Positions 61,622 to 64,000 of a stretch of 64,000 nt of DNA are shown piece by piece; positions within the stretch are counted from its first letter, which is position 1, and each line of letters begins with the position of its first letter. This DNA comes from Pseudomonas tumuqii (GTDB taxonomy: Bacteria; Pseudomonadota; Gammaproteobacteria; Pseudomonadales; Pseudomonadaceae): NCBI RefSeq assembly GCF_013184545.1, contig NZ_JAAOJA010000010.1:1-64000 (forward strand), in the 5' to 3' direction. The position numbers and the translations under genes were made by a program. The notes below the pieces were generated by a model, which was not told where the DNA came from, did no database searches, and saw only the letters and a program-made list of their open reading frames with translations.

Positions 61622-64000
61622 TCAACCTGCCAGCAGCAGCCGGTCCGGCTCATCCAGGTGCTGCAGCAACTCGGCCCGCGCGCTGTCGCGCAATCTGATC
61701 GCATCCAGCCAGTCGGGGCCCTGCGTCAGCAGTTGGGCGCAGATGTGCAGATGGATTTCGCCACGGTGGGGGAACCACTGGCCGCCACGCAGGATCATGC
61801 GCGAACCGGCGATGGCCACCGGCACCAGCGGCACGTCGGCGCGCGCGGCGAGGACGAAGGCGCCCATGCGAAATGGCAGCAGCCCCGGCTCGCGACTCAA
61901 CGTGCCTTCGGGGAAGAACACCAGCGACTGCCCGGACTGCAACGCCTGCGCCAGGCGTTCGGCGTCGTCGGCACTGCGCTGCAGGTCGAAGCGCTCGACG
62001 AAGCAGGTGCCGAGCTTGCGCAGGAAGGGTCCGGCGATACGCTGCCCGGCCAGTTCACGCTTGGCGACGAAGCTGAACTCGGCAGGCAACGCCGCGCAGA
62101 GCAGCAACCCGTCGAGGTAACTGGCATGGTTGGCGACCAGCACCCGCACCTCCTGCCGGCGCAGCCTGTCCAGGCGTTCGATATGCACGGGGATGCCCGC
62201 CAGACGCAGGAACAGGCGCGCCGCGGCCCCGGTCAAGCGGCGGCGCCAGGTCAGCCGCGGCAGCAGTGCCACGGCCGTCCAGGTCAGGCTGCCGAGTAGC
62301 CCGAGCAACCCCCAGAAATACCCGGCATAGAGCGCGGTCTGAACGCTGCGCCAGCCGCGGCCGAGTTGCGCCCGCGCCGCCGACTGCGCCAGGCGCAGCA
62401 GTTGCCGCCACACCGGACGCCCCGCCCGGCCTACCTCGCCGCGCTCGTACAGCTCGCGGCTGGCGGCGCGGCGGATCTTGCCGCTGGAGGTTTTCAGTAC
62501 GCTGTGCGGCGGCGCCAGGACGATATCGTCCGGCGGCACCCCGGTCAGGTCGACGGCGATCCGCCGGATCTGCTGCTGCAGACGTTGCCGCACGTGGGCC
62601 TCCTTCTCGTTGGTTTCCGCCAGCACCACCAGGCGCTCGCTGGCACTGGCCGGGTCGCCACTGCCGAACACCGCGACGCAGCCTTTGCGCAGGCCCGGCA
62701 GGCTGCCGACCGCGGTCTCGACGTCGTAGGGATAGATGTTGCGCCCGCCGCGAATGATCAGGTCCTTGGCCCGCCCACTCAGATAGATCTCGCCTGCGGC
62801 CATATAGGCCAGGTCGAGCGAGTCGATCCATTCGCCATGGCGCACCCGCTGGCTCTCCTGCGGGTTATGGAAATAGCCGCTGCTGGTCGACGGCCCCTTG
62901 AATTGCAGATGGCCCTCGCTGCGTTCGGGCAGTTCGATATCGTGGTCATCGACGATCCGCACCTGGTGCCCCGGCAGCGGCCGCCCGCAGCTGACGAAGC
63001 GCAGCGCATCGGCACTTCCCGGCTCGGCGTGCACAGCCTTGCCCCGGGCCTGGAACGGCTCGCGCCGGATCCAGTCGATCAGCAGCCCGCTGTCCATCGG
63101 CGGGAAGGCCACGCCCAGGGTCGCCTCGGCCAGGCCATAGACCGGGGCCAGCGCAGCCGGCTGCAGCCCACAGCGGCCGAAGCGCTCGGCGAAGCGTTGC
63201 AGGGTGTCCGGGCTGACCGGCTCGGCGCCGTTGCAGGCCAGGCGCCAACTGCTCAGGTCGAGGCCCTCGATCTCGCTGTCGGTGAGCTTGCCCAGGCACA
63301 GTTCGTAGGCGAAATTCGGTGCCGCCGACAGCGTGCCGCGGAAGCGCTGGATGGTCTCCAGCCAGCGCAGCGGCCGGGCGAGGAACGCCAGCGGCGACAT
63401 CAGCACTAGGACGAAACCGTAATACAGGCTGCCGAACCAGGCGCCGATCAGGCCCATGTCGTGGTACATCGGCAGCCAGCTGACGAACACATCCTCGGCG
63501 CTGACGCGAAACGCCGTCCCCATCGCGCGCAGGTTGGCCAGCAGGTTGGCGTGGCTGATCATCACCCCCTTGGGCTGGCCGGTACTGCCCGAGGTGTACT
63601 GCAGGAACGCCAGATCCTCGGCCTGGCGCCTGCTCGCCAGGAAGGTACCGGGCTCGGCGGACAACTCGGCCACCGTGGCGATCTCGCGCAGGCTCGGCAC
63701 CTGCGACTTGAGCAGGCGGGCGAGCAGTTTGGCTTCGCTCACGGTGATCAGCATGGTCGCCTCGGCATTGCCCAGAATGCCGGCCTGGCGGCGCAGGTGC
63801 TCCTCGATCTGCGACAGGCGCATGGGCGGATAGATCGGCACCGGCACGCCGCCGGCGAGGAGGATGCCGAAGAAGCCGAAGAGGAAGTCCCGGCCGGTCG
63901 GCAGCATCAGCGCCACCCGCTGCCCGGCACGCAGGCCGCGCTGCTGCAAGCCACTGGCAACCGCCCGGGCGCCCTGCTGCAAGGCCAGGTAGCTGATGTC
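61622..64000 (-). CDS. fatty acyl-AMP ligase fused to PlsC-type 1-acylglycerol-phosphate acyltransferase (5' end outside window)
   Basis: At least 792 residues; the frame is open to the right edge, so the N-terminus is missing. AMP-binding ligase domain with P-loop YTSGSTGQPKGVM, core motif YGLAEATLGVAF (FAAL-like) and C-terminal lid with SGRAKDLIIRGGRNIYPYDVE and KTSSGKIRR. Then a linker with membrane segments (about 555-580 in the visible chain) and a PlsC domain with NHASYLD (HX4D) and FPEGTLSR. It probably activates a fatty acid and puts it on an acceptor lipid in one chain. The true substrate and partner carrier are unknown. Confidence 0.8.
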   Translation of the reverse strand, partial: DISYLALQQGARAVASGLQQRGLRAGQRVALMLPTGRDFLFGFFGILLAGGVPVPIYPPMRLSQIEEHLRRQAGILGNAEATMLITVSEAKLLARLLKSQVPSLREIATVAELSAEPGTFLASRRQAEDLAFLQYTSGSTGQPKGVMISHANLLANLRAMGTAFRVSAEDVFVSWLPMYHDMGLIGAWFGSLYYGFVLVLMSPLAFLARPLRWLETIQRFRGTLSAAPNFAYELCLGKLTDSEIEGLDLSSWRLACNGAEPVSPDTLQRFAERFGRCGLQPAALAPVYGLAEATLGVAFPPMDSGLLIDWIRREPFQARGKAVHAEPGSADALRFVSCGRPLPGHQVRIVDDHDIELPERSEGHLQFKGPSTSSGYFHNPQESQRVRHGEWIDSLDLAYMAAGEIYLSGRAKDLIIRGGRNIYPYDVETAVGSLPGLRKGCVAVFGSGDPASASERLVVLAETNEKEAHVRQRLQQQIRRIAVDLTGVPPDDIVLAPPHSVLKTSSGKIRRAASRELYERGEVGRAGRPVWRQLLRLAQSAARAQLGRGWRSVQTALYAGYFWGLLGLLGSLTWTAVALLPRLTWRRRLTGAAARLFLRLAGIPVHIERLDRLRRQEVRVLVANHASYLDGLLLCAALPAEFSFVAKRELAGQRIAGPFLRKLGTCFVERFDLQRSADDAERLAQALQSGQSLVFFPEGTLSREPGLLPFRMGAFVLAARADVPLVPVAIAGSRMILRGGQWFPHRGEIHLHICAQLLTQGPDWLDAIRLRDSARAELLQHLDEPDRLLLAG

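Overview
The window is a high-GC chromosomal segment from a Pseudomonas species. The organism call rests on gene content and order. The block from agtABCD and agtRS through murU-amgK, lptD-surA-pdxA-rsmA-apaG-apaH-glpE, prkA-yeaH-ycgB, cca, folK-folB, plsY, tsaD, rpsU-dnaG-rpoD to an RmcA-type GGDEF/EAL protein and a tRNA-Met follows, as far as I remember it, the P. aeruginosa PA0606-PA0574.1 region. Pseudomonas-style REP-like hairpins and GCTTGNN heptad repeats are also present.

Layout. (1) 1-9.6 kb, minus strand: a two-component system (agtS-agtR) upstream of a 4-gene ABC importer (agtA-agtB-agtC-agtD), followed directly by gabD and the start of gabT. Together they would form a pathway for uptake of GABA/5-aminovalerate and its conversion to a dicarboxylate. 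(2) 9.7-35 kb: housekeeping core. It covers an exported DUF3530 protein, a DjlA-like co-chaperone, MurNAc salvage (murU, amgK), outer-membrane biogenesis (lptD, surA), pdxA, rRNA methylation (rsmA), apaG/apaH/glpE, the PrkA-YeaH-SpoVR stress module, tRNA CCA addition, folate synthesis, plsY, tsaD and the macromolecular synthesis genes rpsU, dnaG and rpoD. (3) 35-39.1 kb: an RmcA-like c-di-GMP enzyme, tRNA-Met(CAT) and a 52-residue YqaE-family membrane peptide. (4) 39.2-45.5 kb: a catabolic cluster with a sigma-54 activator, GntP-family permease, fused CoA-transferase and OprD-family porin. It has a well-formed -24/-12 promoter and upstream palindromes. (5) 45.5-49.8 kb: FMN reductase, endonuclease I, cysQ, nudE and yrfG. 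(6) 49.8-57.4 kb: soluble NAD-dependent molybdenum formate dehydrogenase (fdsGBA, fdhD, fdsD) with a divergent ModE/PBP-type regulator. (7) 57.6-59.9 kb: a SoxC-type sulfite dehydrogenase and a cytochrome c, divergent from a small ArsR-type repressor with a perfect 13-bp-arm operator between them. (8) 60-64 kb: a candidate antisense-strand small RNA, two paralogous glycine-zipper/His-rich proteins and an acyl-AMP ligase fused to a PlsC acyltransferase that runs off the window.

Regulation. Both catabolic clusters carry CA-rich AACAACAA leaders next to their ribosome binding sites, which points to Crc/Hfq catabolite repression. The Agt promoter region has three dyads that suit a NarL-type response regulator. 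Intergenic spaces are rich in palindromic repeats. Two of them, inside the agt-gab operon, seem to belong to one family whose stems differ in sequence but keep pairing. No insertion sequence, phage, CRISPR array or resistance gene was seen. Nothing in the window is clearly an undescribed defence or mobile system. The most unusual signals are regulatory and repeat features.
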